Positions 34,015 to 48,229 of a DNA stretch of 64,000 nucleotides are shown here, piece by piece (position 1 is the first letter of the stretch; each line of letters begins with the position of its first letter). Origin of the DNA: Tubulanus polymorphus. Taxonomy: Eukaryota; Nemertea; Palaeonemertea; Tubulaniformes; Tubulanidae. The notes below the pieces were generated by a model. The model saw nothing but the letters and a program-made list of their open reading frames with translations, made no database searches and had not been told where the DNA came from. The DNA is taken from the NCBI RefSeq assembly GCF_964204645.1, contig NW_027437448.1, positions 46,712-110,711 on the forward strand, read 5' to 3'. A program made the position numbers and the translations under genes.

Positions 34015-36140
34015 TCAACATCAAATTCACTGTCGCAATAAGTAGAAAAACATACATTTCAAACAGAGTAGTTTTAAATACATATCTCTTAACCCTTTCA
34101 GTGCCGACTAATTAATACTCTATAGTGCGGGAGAAAATTTGAAAATTTTGAAGAATTCCACCCTAGTGTGTTGAATAACGGGAATACCACTATAGTGCAT
34201 CTACACCGCGGTGCGGTGTATCGTTAGTTACTAATATTTCACTATGTTTGACAGGTGCTGCCATTTTTCAAGAGAGATATAAATTAAATACTAATTACAT
34301 CAATAGACCGCAGTGTGGTGTACTAGCAAAATCTATCACTGATTTATACACCGCATTGCGGTGCAGACGCACTGAAAGGGAAACGAATGTTTAATTCAAC
34401 TATATATAGGAATGTATAACATGATGTCATATCTTAAAACCTGTAAAGACGTGTGTCTCTGAAACGCAGTAGCGTCTGCACAGACAGTGTTTATTGTTTC
34501 TAATTACCGCTTTGAATCTTTCTTGTTACTGCTATGAAATTTTTTGATGCATGTTGATAATTTCTGAAAGAGATAGATAAAATTTAAAATCAACTGTTTG
34601 GGGAGTGGTGCGGGATGAAAGTAGAGCCAGATGAGGTATTGCCGGCGCTGGGACGAGTTTGTAGCTTGGTACCATAATAGACTAGTCTGAATACAGGACA
34701 TTGTTACGTTCCTGACTGACAACAAATTGTCTTGGAGACAGGTAACCCTGTATGTATAGCTCCGCTAGGACTCGGGGGGGGGGGTGGTCTTACCGGTATA
34801 TTACACTGAATACTGCTGCTGCAGCTGCTGCTGCTGTTTATTATCGTCCTGTATCTTTTAGATAAACATCTGGACAGCAACATTTTGAATTTTTAGAGCA
34901 ACCCGGAAGTAAACCGGAACACCGCCACAGCTGTCAGATTTTACACATTGCTACCGAATAATTAGAGCAAGGTCAGCTCCACAGCCTTGATAAATGCTTA
35001 TCGCAAAGACAAAAAGAGGCATAGAAAATATTTTTTATGTAACCGTATTTTGTAAATAAAAATATGTATGTAACAGTTCAGTTTCTATACACAGTTTTCT
35101 GATATATGAGATTGATCTTAATCAATTTAATGTATCCGAAAAATGTATCTGTTATCATTCGATTTAGTGGCGCTAATTTAGTGTTCTAGTCCTAGGCATG
35201 GTGGCAGCACTTGACGGTACTATACCAATGTCCCCGACCCCGCGTGCCGGGTGCCGTTTCTGCCCGGGTCACCTATTGCCCGAAAACCTATCGACTATTA
35301 AAGTAAAAAGAAAACAAGCAAAGGAAAATATCTTGTATAGAAAGTTTATTAATAATTTATAGAAAAGCCTTTTATCCTCAGCACAGAAAGGATTACAAAA
35401 ATACATTCCATCGATAACATTTTTTTCAACCGTTTTTGTGACAATAAAAGTTCATTCCAATAGGGGAAAAACTTTTTAAGTATTTCGTTCATTAACAATT
35501 AGAAATTTTTTGAATCAAAACTCGATCAGAATTTGTTCTAAACTCAATCAGTGATTAGTACAAACAACACTGGTGAAAATTGATGATTATCTGAGACAAA
35601 TTAAATTTGATTAATTTATTTTTACTTTGTGGGCTCCACTTCGCCCAGCTGCATCAGTCTTTCCTTCTTCCTCTTCTCCAGGTCTCTCTCTCTCTCTTTT
35701 ATACATCATAAAATAATCGTGATAATTGATATCTGATCATAAATGCAACAATGCTGCAAAATACCTAAAAAAAACAATAACAGTTTAAACATTAGTTTAA
35801 TCTATTGATATTAGCATAAAATCATTAGAAATCAAAACTTACTTGAAAAGCAAGAAGAATCACTGTCAGTGATCTCTCATGAGTCGGACCAATAATTGAT
35901 CAAATAAAATTAATCAGCGTAAAATTATTACATTCGACAAATTTTCCGTCGTCGCCGAGATTGTATTTAATATCGATAATACGCAACACAGCGAATAAAC
36001 GCACTAAAACACGGCCGAATAAACTGAGGTCTTCAACGCGGAATTTCACTAAACTCATTCCTAATTTATTCGTTTTAGCATCAAATCTAAAATAAATAAT
36101 ATAAACATTCTATGAATAAATGGAACAGGAGAGAGGGGGA
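34015..36140 (-). pseudogene. Tandem unit 2: CPT2 5' exons and DPAGT1 3' exons
   Basis: CPT2 exon 3 is reduced to its first bases (near 34018-34030). Exon 2 copy 34508-34563, exon 1 copy 34794-34883, DPAGT1 exon 7 copy 35843-36086 with the shared TGA. A piggyBac-like MITE sits at 34093-34380. Confidence 0.9.
34093..34380. mobile_element. piggyBac-like MITE (first of seven copies in the tandem units)
   Basis: Ends CCCTTTCAGTGC / GCACTGAAAGGG, preceded by TTAA at the left. Inside are palindromes such as ACACCGCAGTGCGGTGTA. Copies: 34093-34380, 36440-36726, 39075-39362, 41445-41732, 43796-44083, 46166-46453 and 50575-50850 (right end lost). The TTAA and CCC start suggest the piggyBac superfamily. 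The right TTAA is not intact. Confidence 0.7.
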
Positions 36141-38489
36141 GGATCAATTATCGAATAAGTTGATTAAATACGGACGCACGCACGGTACCTTGAAGCGACT
36201 GCACAGTTTTATCAACAGAGAAATGTTGTTTATGTTGAGGGATTAAAGGTTGAACTGATTGCGAGTATCTGCTGCATGTATCATGTAGTTTAGGTATCGG
36301 TAATCGAGGTAAACTCCTCTGGAAATGATCGGTAGGAATCGAACTACGATGTAATAATTCATCAGCATCAAATTCACTGTCGCAATAAATAGAAAAACAT
36401 ACATTTCAAACAGAGTTGTTTTAAATACATATCTCTTAACCCTTTCAGTGCCGACTAATTAATACTCTATAGTGCGGGAGAAAATTAGAAAATTTTGAAG
36501 AATTCCACCCTAGTGTGTTGAATACAAGAAATACCACTATAGTGCGTCTACATCGGGTGCGGTGTATCGTTAGTTACTAATATTTCACTATGTTTGACAG
36601 GTGCTGCCATTTTTCAAGAGAGATATAAATTAAATACTAATTACATCAATAGACCGCAGTGTGGTGTACTAGCAAAATCTATCACTGATTTATACACCGC
36701 ATTGCGGTGCAGATGCACTGAAAGGGAAACGAGTGTTTAATTCAACTATATATAGGAATGTATAACATGATGTCATATCTTAAAACCTGTAAAGACGTGT
36801 GTCTCTGAAACGCAGTAGCGTCTGCACAGACAGTGTTTATTGTTTCTAATTACCGCTTTGAATCTTTCTTGTTACTGCTATGAAGTTTTTTGATGCATGT
36901 TGATAATTTCTGAAAGAGATAGATACAATTTAAAATCAACTGTTTGGGGAGTGGTGCGGGATGAAAGTAGAGCCAGATGAGGTATTGCCGGCGCTGGGAC
37001 GAGTTTGTAGCTTGGTACCATAATAGACATGATAGACTAGTCTGAATACAGGACATTGTTACGTTCCTGACAACAAATTGTCTTGGAGACAGGTAACCCT
37101 GTATGTATAGCTCCGCTAGGACTCGGGGGGGGGGGGGTGGTCTTACCGGTATATTACACTGAATACTGCTGCTGCAGCTGCTGCTGCTGTTTATTATCGT
37201 CCTGTATCTTTTAGATAAACATCTGGACAGCAACATTTTGAATTTTTAGAGCAACCCGGAAGTAAACCGGAACACCGCCACAGCTGTCAGATTTTACACA
37301 TTGCTACCGAATAATTAGAGCAAGGTCAGCTCCACAGCCTTGATAAATGCTTATCGCAAAGACAAAAAGAGGCATAGAAAATATTTTTTATGTAACCGTA
37401 TTTTGTAAATAAAAATATCTATGTAACAGTTCAGTTTCTATACACAGTTTTCTGATATATGAGATTGATCTTAATCAATTTAATGTATGCGAAAAATGTA
37501 TCCGTTATCATTCGATTTAGTGACGCTAATTTAGTGTTCTAGTCCTACGCATGGTGGCAGCACTTGACGGTACTATACCAATGTCCCCGACCCCGCGTGC
37601 CGTTTTCTGCCCGGGTCACCTATTGCCCGAAAACCTATCAACTATTAAAGAAAAAAGAAAACAAGCAAAGGAAAATATCTTGTATAGAAAGTTTATTAAT
37701 AATTTATAGAAAAGCCTTTTATCCTCAGCACAGAAAGGATTACAAAAATACATTCCATCGATAACATTTTTTTCAACCGTTTTTGTGACAATAAAAGTTC
37801 ATTCCAATAGGGGAAAAACTTTTTAAGTATTTCGTTCATTAACAATTAGAAATTTTTTGAATCAAAACTGGATCAGAATTTGTTCTAAACTCAATCAGTG
37901 ATTAGTACAAACAACATTGGTGAAAATTGATGATTATCTGAGACAAATTAAATTTGATTAATTAATTTTTACTTTGTGGGCTCCACTTCACCCAGCTGCA
38001 TCAGTCTTTCCTTCTTCCTCTTCTCCAGGTCTCTCTCTCTCTCTCTTTTATACGTCATAAAATAATCGTGATAATTGATATCTTATCATAAATGCAACAA
38101 TGCTGCAAAATACCTAAAAAAAACAATAACAGTTTAAACATTAGTTTAATCTATTGATATTAGCATAAAATCATTAGAAATCAAAACTTACTTGAAAAGC
38201 AAGAGGAATCACTGTGAGTGATCTCTCATGAGTCGGACCAATAATTGATCAAATAAAATTAATCAGCGTAAAATTATTACATTCGACAAATTTTCCGTCG
38301 TCGCCGAGATTGTACTTAATATCGATAATACGCAACACAGCGAATAAACGCACTAAAACACGGCCGAATAAACCGAGGTCTTCAACGCGGAATTTTACTA
38401 AACTCATTCCTAATTTATTCGTTTTAGCATCAAATCTAAAATAAATAATAAAAACATTCTTTGAATAAATGGAACAGGAGAAAGGGGGA
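36141..38489 (-). pseudogene. Tandem unit 3
   Basis: CPT2 exon copies 36189-36376 (3), 36854-36909 (2) and 37147-37236 (1) keep their frames and splice sites. DPAGT1 exon 7 copy 38192-38435 has the shared TGA. MITE 36440-36726. Confidence 0.92.
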
Positions 38490-41145
38490 GGATCAATTAT
38501 CAAATAAGTTGATTAAATACGGACGCACGCACGGTACCTTGAAGCGACTGCACAGTTTTATCAACAGAGAAATGTTGTTTATGTTGAGGGATTAAAGGTT
38601 GAACTGATTGAGAGTATCTGCTGCATGTATCGTGTAGTTTAGGTATCGGTAATCGAGGTAAACTCCTCTGGAAATGATCGGTAGGAATCGAACTACGATG
38701 TAATAATTCATCAGCATCAAATTCACTGTCGCAATAAATAGAAAAACATACATTTCAAACAGAGTATTGTTGAGACGAGAAGATACACAATATCCGTGTA
38801 AGAAGATAACAAGAGAAATCCCACAATAAGTTCAGCCAAAACGAGAAACTTGAATAGAAGAGTTATATATATTTTTGCGCAACGTTTCGGCTAAAGACTA
38901 TTAGCCATCATCAGGCGTACTGAGTACGCCTGATGATGGCTAATAGTCTTTAGCCGAAACGTTGCGCAAAAATATATATAACTCTTCTATTCAAGTTTCT
39001 CGTTTTGGCTGAACTTATTGTGGGATTTCTCTTGTTGTTTTCAAACAGAGTAGTTTTAAATACATATCTCTTAACCCTTTCAGTGCCGACTAATTAATAC
39101 TCTATAGTGCGGGAGAAAATTTGAAAATTTTGAAGAATTCCACCCTAGTGTGTTGAATAACGGGAATACCACTATAGTGCGTCTGCACCGCGGCGCGGTG
39201 TATCGTTAGTTACTAATATTTCACTATGTTTGACAGGTGCTGCCATTTTTCAAGAGAGATATAAATAAAATACTAATTACATCAATACACCGCAGTGTGG
39301 TGTACTAGCAAAATCTATCACTGATTTATACACCGCACTGCGGTGTAGACACACTGAAAGGGAAATGAGTGTTTAATTCCACTATATATAGGAATGTATA
39401 ACATGATGTCATATCTTAAAACCTGTAAAGACGTGTGTCTCTGAAACGCAGTAGCGTCTGCACAGACAGTGTTTATTGTTTCTAATTACCGTTTTGAATC
39501 TTTTTTGTTACTGCTATGAAATTTTTTGAAGCATGTTGATAATTTCTGAAAGAGATAGATACAATTTAAAATCAACTGGTTGGGGAGTGGTGCGGGATGA
39601 AAGTAGAGCCAGATGAGGTATTGCCGGCGCTGGGACGAGTTTGTAGCACTTTGGTACCATTTAGTCACTAGTCTGAATACAGGACATTGTTACGTTCCTG
39701 ACAACAACTTGTCTTGGAGACAGGTAACACTGTATGTATAGCTCCGCTAGGACTCGGGGGGGGGGGTCTCGGGGGTGGTCTTACCGGTATATTACACTGA
39801 ATACTGCTGCTGCAGCTGCTGCTGCTGTTTATTATCGTCCTGTATCTTTTAGATAAACATCTGGACAGCAACATTTTGAATTTTTAGGGCAACCCGGAAG
39901 TAAACCGGAACACCGCCACAGCTGTCAGACTTTACTCATTGCTACCGAATAATTAGAGCAAGGTCAGCTCCACAGCCTTGATAAATGCTTATCGCAAAGA
40001 CAAAAAGAGGCATAGAAAATATTTTTTATGTAACCGTATTTTGTAAATAAAAATATCTATGTAACAGTTCATGTAACAATTCAGTTTCTATACACAGTTT
40101 TCTGATATATAAGATTGATCTTACTCAATTTAATGTATCCGAAAAATGTATCTGTTATCATTCGATTTAGTGGCGCTAATTTAGTGTTCTAGTCCTACGC
40201 ATGGTGGCAGCACTTGACGGTACTATACCAATGTCCCCGACCCCGCGGGCCGGGTGCCGTTTTCTGCCCGGGTCACCTAATGCCCGAAAACCTATCAACT
40301 ATTAAAGTAAAAAGAAAACAAGCAAAGGAAAATATCTTGTATAGAAAGTTTATTAATAATTTATAGAAAAGCCTTTTATCCTCAGCACAGAAAGGATTAC
40401 AAAAATACATTCCATCGATAACATTTTTTTCAACCGTTTTTGTGACAATAAAAGTTCATTCCAATAGGGGAAAAACTTTTTAAGTATTTCGTTCATTAAC
40501 AATTAGAAATTTTTTGAATCAAAACTCGATCAGAATTTGTTCTAAACTCAATCAGTGATTAGTACAAACAACACTGGTGAAAATTGATGATTATCTGAGA
40601 CAAATTAAATTTGATTAATTTATTTTTACTTTGTGGGCTCCACTTCGCCCAGCTGCATCAGTCTTTCCTTCTTCCTCTTCTCCAGGTCTCTCTCTCTCTC
40701 TTTTATACATCATAAAATAATCGTGATAATTGATATCTTATCATAAATGCAACAATGCTGCAAAATACCTTAAAAAAAACAATAACAGTTTAAACATTAG
40801 TTAAATCTATTGATATTAGCATAAAATCATTAGAAATCAAAACTTACTTGAAAAGCAAGGCGAATCACTGTCAGTGATCTCTCATGAGTCGGACCAATAA
40901 TTGATCAAATAAAATTAATCAGCGTAAAATTATTACATTCGACAAATTTTCCGTCGTCACCGAGATTGTATTTAATATCGATAATACGCAACACAGCGAA
41001 TAAACGCACTAAAACACGGCCGAATAAACCGAGGACTTCAACGCGGAATTTCACTAAACTCATTCCTAATTTATTCGTTTTAGCATCAAATCTAAAATAA
41101 ATAATAAAAACATTCTTTGAATAAATGGAACAGGAGAGAGGGGGA
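38490..41145 (-). pseudogene. Tandem unit 4, with a palindromic insertion
   Basis: CPT2 exon copies 38538-38725, 39490-39545, 39785-39874; DPAGT1 exon 7 copy 40848-41091 with the shared TGA. MITE 39075-39362. A 286-bp palindromic insertion (38766-39051 including one repeat of the target) makes this the longest unit. Confidence 0.92.
38766..39037. mobile_element. Palindromic insertion with hammerhead-like core and target duplication
   Basis: Arms 38808-38920 and 38924-39036 are perfect or near-perfect reverse complements around a 3-base centre. Fourteen bases of target (TTTCAAACAGAGTA) are repeated on both sides, and the other eight units show the empty site, so this is a real insertion. Each arm includes CTGATGA, a GGCTAA/TTAGCC stem and GAAAC (38930-38960), reminiscent of hammerhead ribozymes of Penelope-like elements. 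One extra U before the stem departs from the consensus. Confidence 0.85.
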
Positions 41146-43496
41146 GGATCAATTATCAAATAAGTTGATTAAATACGGACGCACGCACGGTACCTTGAAG
41201 CGACTGCACAGTTTTATCAACAGAGAAATGTTGTTTATGTTGAGGGATTAAAGGTTGAACTGATTGCGAGTATCTGCTGCATGTATCGTGTAGTTTAGGT
41301 ATCGGTAATCGTGGTAAACTCCTCTGGAAATGATCGGTAGGAATCGAACTACGATGTAATAATTCATCAGCATCAAATTCACTGTCGCAATGAATAGAAA
41401 AACATACATTTCAAACAGAGTAGTTTTAAATACATATCTCTTAACCCTTTCAGTGCCGACCAATTAATACTCTATAGTGCGGGAGAAAATTTGAAAATTT
41501 TGAAGAATTCCACCCTAGTGTGTTGAATAACGGGAATACCACTATAGTGCGTCTGCACCGCGGCGCGGTGTATCGTTAGTTACTAATATTTCACTATGTT
41601 TGACAGGTGCTGCCATTTTTCAAGAGAGATATAAATAAAATACTAATTACATCAATAGACCGCAGTGTAGTGTACTAGCAAAATCTATCACTGATTTATA
41701 CACCGCACTGCGGTGTAGACACACTGAAAGGGAAATGAGTGTTTAATTCCACTATATATAGGAATGTATAACATGATGTCATATCTTAAAACCTGTAAAG
41801 ACGTGTGTCTCTGAAACGCAGTAGCGTCTGCACAGACAGTGTTTATTGTTTCTAATTACCGTTTTGAATCTTTTTTGTTACTGCTATGAAATTTTTTGAA
41901 GCATGTTGATAATTTCTGAAAGAGATAGATACAATTTAAAATCAACTGGTTGGGGAGTGGTGCGGGATGAAAGTAGAGCCAGATGAGGTATTGCCGGCGC
42001 TGGGACGAGTTTGTAGCACTTTGGTACCATTTAGTCACTAGTCTGAATACAGGACATTGTTACGTTCCTGACAACAACTTGTCTTGGAGACAGGTAACAC
42101 TGTATGTATAGCTCCGCTAGGACTCGGGGGGGGGGTCTCAGGGGTGGTCTTACCGGTATATTACACTGAATACTGCTGCTGCAGCTGCTGCTGCTGTTTA
42201 TTATCGTCCTGTATCTTTTAGATAAACATCTGGACAGCAACATTTTGAATTTTTAGGGCAACCCGGAAGTAGACCGGAACACCGCCACAGCTGTCAGACT
42301 TTACTCATTGCTACCGAATAATTAGAGCAAGGTCAGCTCCACAGCCTTGATAAATGCTTATCGCAAAGACAAAAAGAGGCATAGAAAATATTTTTTATGT
42401 AACCGTATTTTGTAAATAAAAATATCTATGTAACAGTTCAGTTTCTATACACAGTTTTCTGATATATGAGATTGATCTTAATCAATTTAATGTATGCGAA
42501 AAATGTATCCGTTATCATTCGATTTAGTGACGCTAATTTAGTGTTCTAGTCCTACGCATGGTGGCAGCACTTGACGGTACTATACCAATGTCCCCGACCC
42601 CGCGTGCCGTTTTCTGCCCGGGTCACCTATTGCCCGAAAACCTATCAACTATTAAAGAAAAAAGAAAACAAGCAAAGGAAAATATCTTGTATAGAAAGTT
42701 TATTAATAATTTATAGAAAAGCCTTTTATCCTCAGCACAGAAAGGATTACAAAAATACATTCCATCGATAACATTTTTTTCAACCGTTTTTGTGACAATA
42801 AAAGTTCATTCCAATAGGGGAAAAACTTTTTAAGTATTTCGTTCATTAACAATTAGAAATTTTTTGAATCAAAACTCGATCAGAATTTGTTCTAAACTCA
42901 ATCAGTGATTAGTACAAACAACATTGGTGAAAATTGATGATTATCTGAGACAAATTAAATTTGATTAATTAATTTTTACTTTGTGGGCTCCACTTCACCC
43001 AGCTGCATCAGTCTTTCCTTCTTCCTCTTCTCCAGGTCTCTCTCTCTCTCTCTTTTATACGTCATAAAATAATCGTGATAATTGATATCTTATCATAAAT
43101 GCAACAATGCTGCAAAATACCTAAAAAAAACAATAACAGTTTAAACATTAGTTTAATCTATTGATATTAGCATAAAATCATTAGAAATCAAAACTTACTT
43201 GAAAAGCAAGAAGAATCACTGTGAGTGATCTCTCATGAGTCGGACCAATAATTGATCAAATAAAATTAATCAGCGTAAAATTATTACATTCGACAAATTT
43301 TCCGTCGTCGCCGAGATTGTACTTAATATCGATAATACGCAACACAGCGAATAAACGCACTAAAACACGGCCGAATAAACCGAGGTCTTCAACGCGGAAT
43401 TTTACTAAACTCATTCCTAATTTATTCGTTTTAGCATCAAATCTAAAATAAATAATAAAAACATTCTTTGAATAAATGGAACAGGAGAAAGGGGGA
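41146..43496 (-). pseudogene. Tandem unit 5
   Basis: CPT2 exon copies 41194-41381, 41860-41915, 42154-42243; DPAGT1 exon 7 copy 43199-43442 with the shared TGA. MITE 41445-41732. The part from the CPT2 exon-1 region onward (from about 42.3 kb) is nearly identical to the corresponding part of unit 3. Confidence 0.92.
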
Positions 43497-45866
43497 GGAT
43501 CAATTATCAAATAAGTTGATTAAATACGGACGCACGCACGGTACCTTGAAGCGACTGCACAGTTTTATCAACAGAGAAATGTTGTTTATGTTGAGGGATT
43601 AAAGGTTGAACTGATTGAGAGTATCTGCTGCATGTATCGTGTAGTTTAGGTATCGGTAATCGAGGTAAACTCCTCTGGAAATGATCGGTAGGAATCGAAC
43701 TACGATGTAATAATTCATCAGCATCAAATTCACTGTCGCAATAAATAGAAAAACATACATTTCAAACAGAGTAGTTTTAAATACATATCTCTTAACCCTT
43801 TCAGTGCCGACTAATTAATACTCTATAGTGCGGGAGAAAATTTGAAAATTTTGAAGAATTCCACCCTAGTGTGTTGAATAACGGGAATACCACTATAGTG
43901 CGTCTGCACCGCGGCGCGGTGTATCGTTAGTTACTAATATTTCACTATGTTTGACAGGTGCTGCCATTTTTCAAGAGAGATATAAATAAAATACTAATTA
44001 CATCAATACACCGCAGTGTGGTGTACTAGCAAAATCTATCACTGATTTATACACCGCACTGCGGTGTAGACACACTGAAAGGGAAATGAGTGTTTAATTC
44101 CACTATATATAGGAATGTATAACATGATGTCATATCTTAAAACCTGTAAAGACGTGTGTCTCTGAAACGCAGTAGCGTCTGCACAGACAGTGTTTATTGT
44201 TTCTAATTACCGTTTTGAATCTTTTTTGTTACTGCTATGAAATTTTTTGAAGCATGTTGATAATTTCTGAAAGAGATAGATACAATTTAAAATCAACTGG
44301 TTGGGGAGTGGTGCGGGATGAAAGTAGAGCCAGATGAGGTATTGCCGGCGCTGGGACGAGTTTGTAGCACTTTGGTACCATTTAGTCACTAGTCTGAATA
44401 CAGGACATTGTTACGTTCCTGACAACAACTTGTCTTGGAGACAGGTAACACTGTATGTATAGCTCCGCTAGGACTCGGGGGGGGGGGTCTCGGGGGTGGT
44501 CTTACCGGTATATTACACTGAATACTGCTGCTGCAGCTGCTGCTGCTGTTTATTATCGTCCTGTATCTTTTAGATAAACATCTGGACAGCAACATTTTGA
44601 ATTTTTAGGGCAACCCGGAAGTAAACCGGAACACCGCCACAGCTGTCAGACTTTACTCATTGCTACCGAATAATTAGAGCAAGGTCAGCTCCACAGCCTT
44701 GATAAATGCTTATCGCAAAGACAAAAAGAGGCATAGAAAATATTTTTTATGTAACCGTATTTTGTAAATAAAAATATCTATGTAACAGTTCATGTAACAA
44801 TTCAGTTTCTATACACAGTTTTCTGATATATAAGATTGATCTTACTCAATTTAATGTATCCGAAAAATGTATCTGTTATCATTCGATTTAGTGGCGCTAA
44901 TTTAGTGTTCTAGTCCTACGCATGGTGGCAGCACTTGACGGTACTATACCAATGTCCCCGACCCCGCGGGCCGGGTGCCGTTTTCTGCCCGGGTCACCTA
45001 TTGCCCGAAAACCTATCAACTATTAAAGTAAAAAGAAAACAAGCAAAGGAAAATATCTTGTATAGAAAGTTTATTAATAATTTATAGAAAAGCCTTTTAT
45101 CCTCAGCACAGAAAGGATTACAAAAATACATTCCATCGATAACATTTTTTTCAACCGTTTTTGTGACAATAAAAGTTCATTCCAATAGGGGAAAAACTTT
45201 TTAAGTATTTCGTTCATTAACAATTAGAAATTTTTTGAATCAAAACTCGATCAGAATTTGTTCTAAACTCAATCAGTGATTAGTACAAACAACACTGGTG
45301 AAAATTGATGATTATCTGAGACAAATTAAATTTGATTAATTTATTTTTACTTTGTGGGCTCCACTTCGCCCAGCTGCATCAGTCTTTCCTTCTTCCTCTT
45401 CTCCAGGTCTCTCTCTCTCTCTTTTATACATCATAAAATAATCGTGATAATTGATATCTTATCATAAATGCAACAATGCTGCAAAATACCTTAAAAAAAA
45501 CAATAACAGTTTAAACATTAGTTAAATCTATTGATATTAGCATAAAATCATTAGAAATCAAAACTTACTTGAAAAGCAAGGCGAATCACTGTCAGTGATC
45601 TCTCATGAGTCGGACCAATAATTGATCAAATAAAATTAATCAGCGTAAAATTATTACATTCGACAAATTTTCCGTCGTCACCGAGATTGTATTTAATATC
45701 GATAATACGCAACACAGCGAATAAACGCACTAAAACACGGCCGAATAAACCGAGGACTTCAACGCGGAATTTCACTAAACTCATTCCTAATTTATTCGTT
45801 TTAGCATCAAATCTAAAATAAATAATAAAAACATTCTTTGAATAAATGGAACAGGAGAAAGGGGGA
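43497..45866 (-). pseudogene. Tandem unit 6, near-twin of unit 4
   Basis: CPT2 exon copies 43545-43732, 44211-44266, 44506-44595; DPAGT1 exon 7 copy 45569-45812 with the shared TGA. MITE 43796-44083. It matches unit 4 (including a private CATGTAACAATTCAG duplication near 44790) except that it lacks the palindrome. Confidence 0.92.
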
Positions 45867-48229
45867 GGATCAATTATCAAATAAGTTGATTAAATACGGA
45901 CGCACGCACGGTACCTTGAAGCGACTGCACAGTTTTATCAACAGAGAAATGTTGTTTATGTTGAGGGATTAAAGGTTGAACTGATTGCGAGTATCTGCTG
46001 CATGTATCGTGTAGTTTAGGTATCGGTAATCGTGGTAAACTCCTCTGGAAATGATCGGTAGGAATCGAACTACGATGTAATAATTCATCAGCATCAAATT
46101 CACTGTCGCAATGAATAGAAAAACATACATTTCAAACAGAGTAGTTTTAAATACATATCTCTTAACCCTTTCAGTGCCGACCAATTAATACTCTATAGTG
46201 CGGGAGAAAATTTGAAAATTTTGAAGAATTCCACCCTAGTGTGTTGAATAACGGGAATACCACTATAGTGCGTCTGCACCGCGGCGCGGTGTATCGTTAG
46301 TTACTAATATTTCACTATGTTTGACAGGTGCTGCCATTTTTCAAGAGAGATATAAATAAAATACTAATTACATCAATAGACCGCAGTGTAGTGTACTAGC
46401 AAAATCTATCACTGATTTATACACCGCACTGCGGTGTAGACACACTGAAAGGGAAATGAGTGTTTAATTCCACTATATATAGGAATGTATAACATGATGT
46501 CATATCTTAAAACCTGTAAAGACGTGTGTCTCTGAAACGCAGTAGCGTCTGCACAGACAGTGTTTATTGTTTCTAATTACCGTTTTGAATCTTTTTTGTT
46601 ACTGCTATGAAATTTTTTGAAGCATGTTGATAATTTCTGGAAGAGATAGATACAATTTAAAATCAACTGGTTGGGGAGTGGTGCGGGATGAAAGTAGAGC
46701 CAGATGAGGTATTGCCGGCGCTGGGACGAGTTTGTAGCACTTTGGTACCATTTAGTCACTAGTCTGAATACAGGACATTGTTACGTTCCTGACAACAACT
46801 TGTCTTGGAGACAGGTAACACTGTATGTATAGCTCCGCTAGGACTCGGGGGGGGGGGTCTCAGGGGTGGTCTTACCGGTATATTACACTGAATACTGCTG
46901 CTGCAGCTGCTGCTGCTGTTTATTATCGTCCTGTATCTTTTAGATAAACATCTGGACAGCAACATTTTGAATTTTTAGGGCAACCCGGAAGTAGACCGGA
47001 ACACCGCCACAGCTGTCAGACTTTACTCATTGCTACCGAATAATTAGAGCAAGGTCAGCTCCACAGCCTTGATAAATGCTTATCGCAAAGACAAAAAGAG
47101 GCATAGAAAATATTTTTTATGTAACCGTATTTTGTAAATAGAAATATCTATGTAACAATTCAGTTTCTATACACAGTTTTCTGATATATAAGATTGATCT
47201 TACTCAATTTAATGTATCCGAAAAATGTATCTGTTATCATTCGATTTAGTGGCGCTAATTTAGTGTTCTAGTCCTAGGCATGGTGGCAGCACTTGACGGT
47301 ACTATACCAATGTCCCCGACCCCGCGGGCCGGGTGCCGTTTTCTGCCCGGGTCACCTATTGCCCGAAAACCTATCAACTATTAAAGAAAAAAGAAAACAA
47401 GCAAAGGAAAATATCTTGTATAGAAAGTTTATTAATAATTTATAGAAAAGCCTTTTATCCTCAGCACAGAAAGGATTACAAAAATACATTCCATCGATAA
47501 CATTTTTTTCAACCGTTTTTGTGACAATAAAAGTTCATTCCAATAGGGGAAAAACTTTTTAAGTATTTCGTTCATTAACAATTAGAAATTTTTTGAATCA
47601 AAACTGGATCAGAATTTGTTCTAAACTCAATCAGTGATTAGTACAAACAACACTGGTGAAAATTGATGATTATCTGAGACAAATTAAATTTGATTAATTA
47701 ATTTTTACTTTGTGGGCTCCACTTCGCCCAGCTGCATCAGTCTTTCCTTCTTCCTCTTCTCCAGGTCTCTCTCTCTCTCTTTTATACATCATAAAATAAT
47801 CGTGATAATTGATATCTGATCATAAATGCAACAATGCTGCAAAATACCTAAAAAAAACAATAACAGTTTAAACATTAGTTTAATCTATTGATATTAGCAT
47901 AAAATCATTAGAAATCAAAACTTACTTGAAAAGCAAGGCGAATCACTGTCAGTGATCTCTCATTGAGTTGGACCAATAATTGATCAAATAAAATTAATCA
48001 GCGTAAAATTATTACATTCGACAAATTTTCCGTCGTCGCCGAGATTGTATTAAATATCGATAATACGCAACACAGCGAATAAACGCACTAAAACACGGCC
48101 GAATAAACCGAGGACTTCAACGCGGAATTTCACTAAACTCATTCCTAATTTATTCATTTTAGCATCAAATCTAAAATAAATAATAAAAACATTCTATGAA
48201 TAAATGGAACGGAGAAAGGGGGAGGGGGA
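45867..48229 (-). pseudogene. Tandem unit 7
   Basis: CPT2 exon copies 45915-46102, 46581-46636, 46876-46965. DPAGT1 exon 7 copy 47936-48180 has a one-base insertion (CATTGAGTTGG) in addition to the shared TGA. MITE 46166-46453. Confidence 0.92.
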
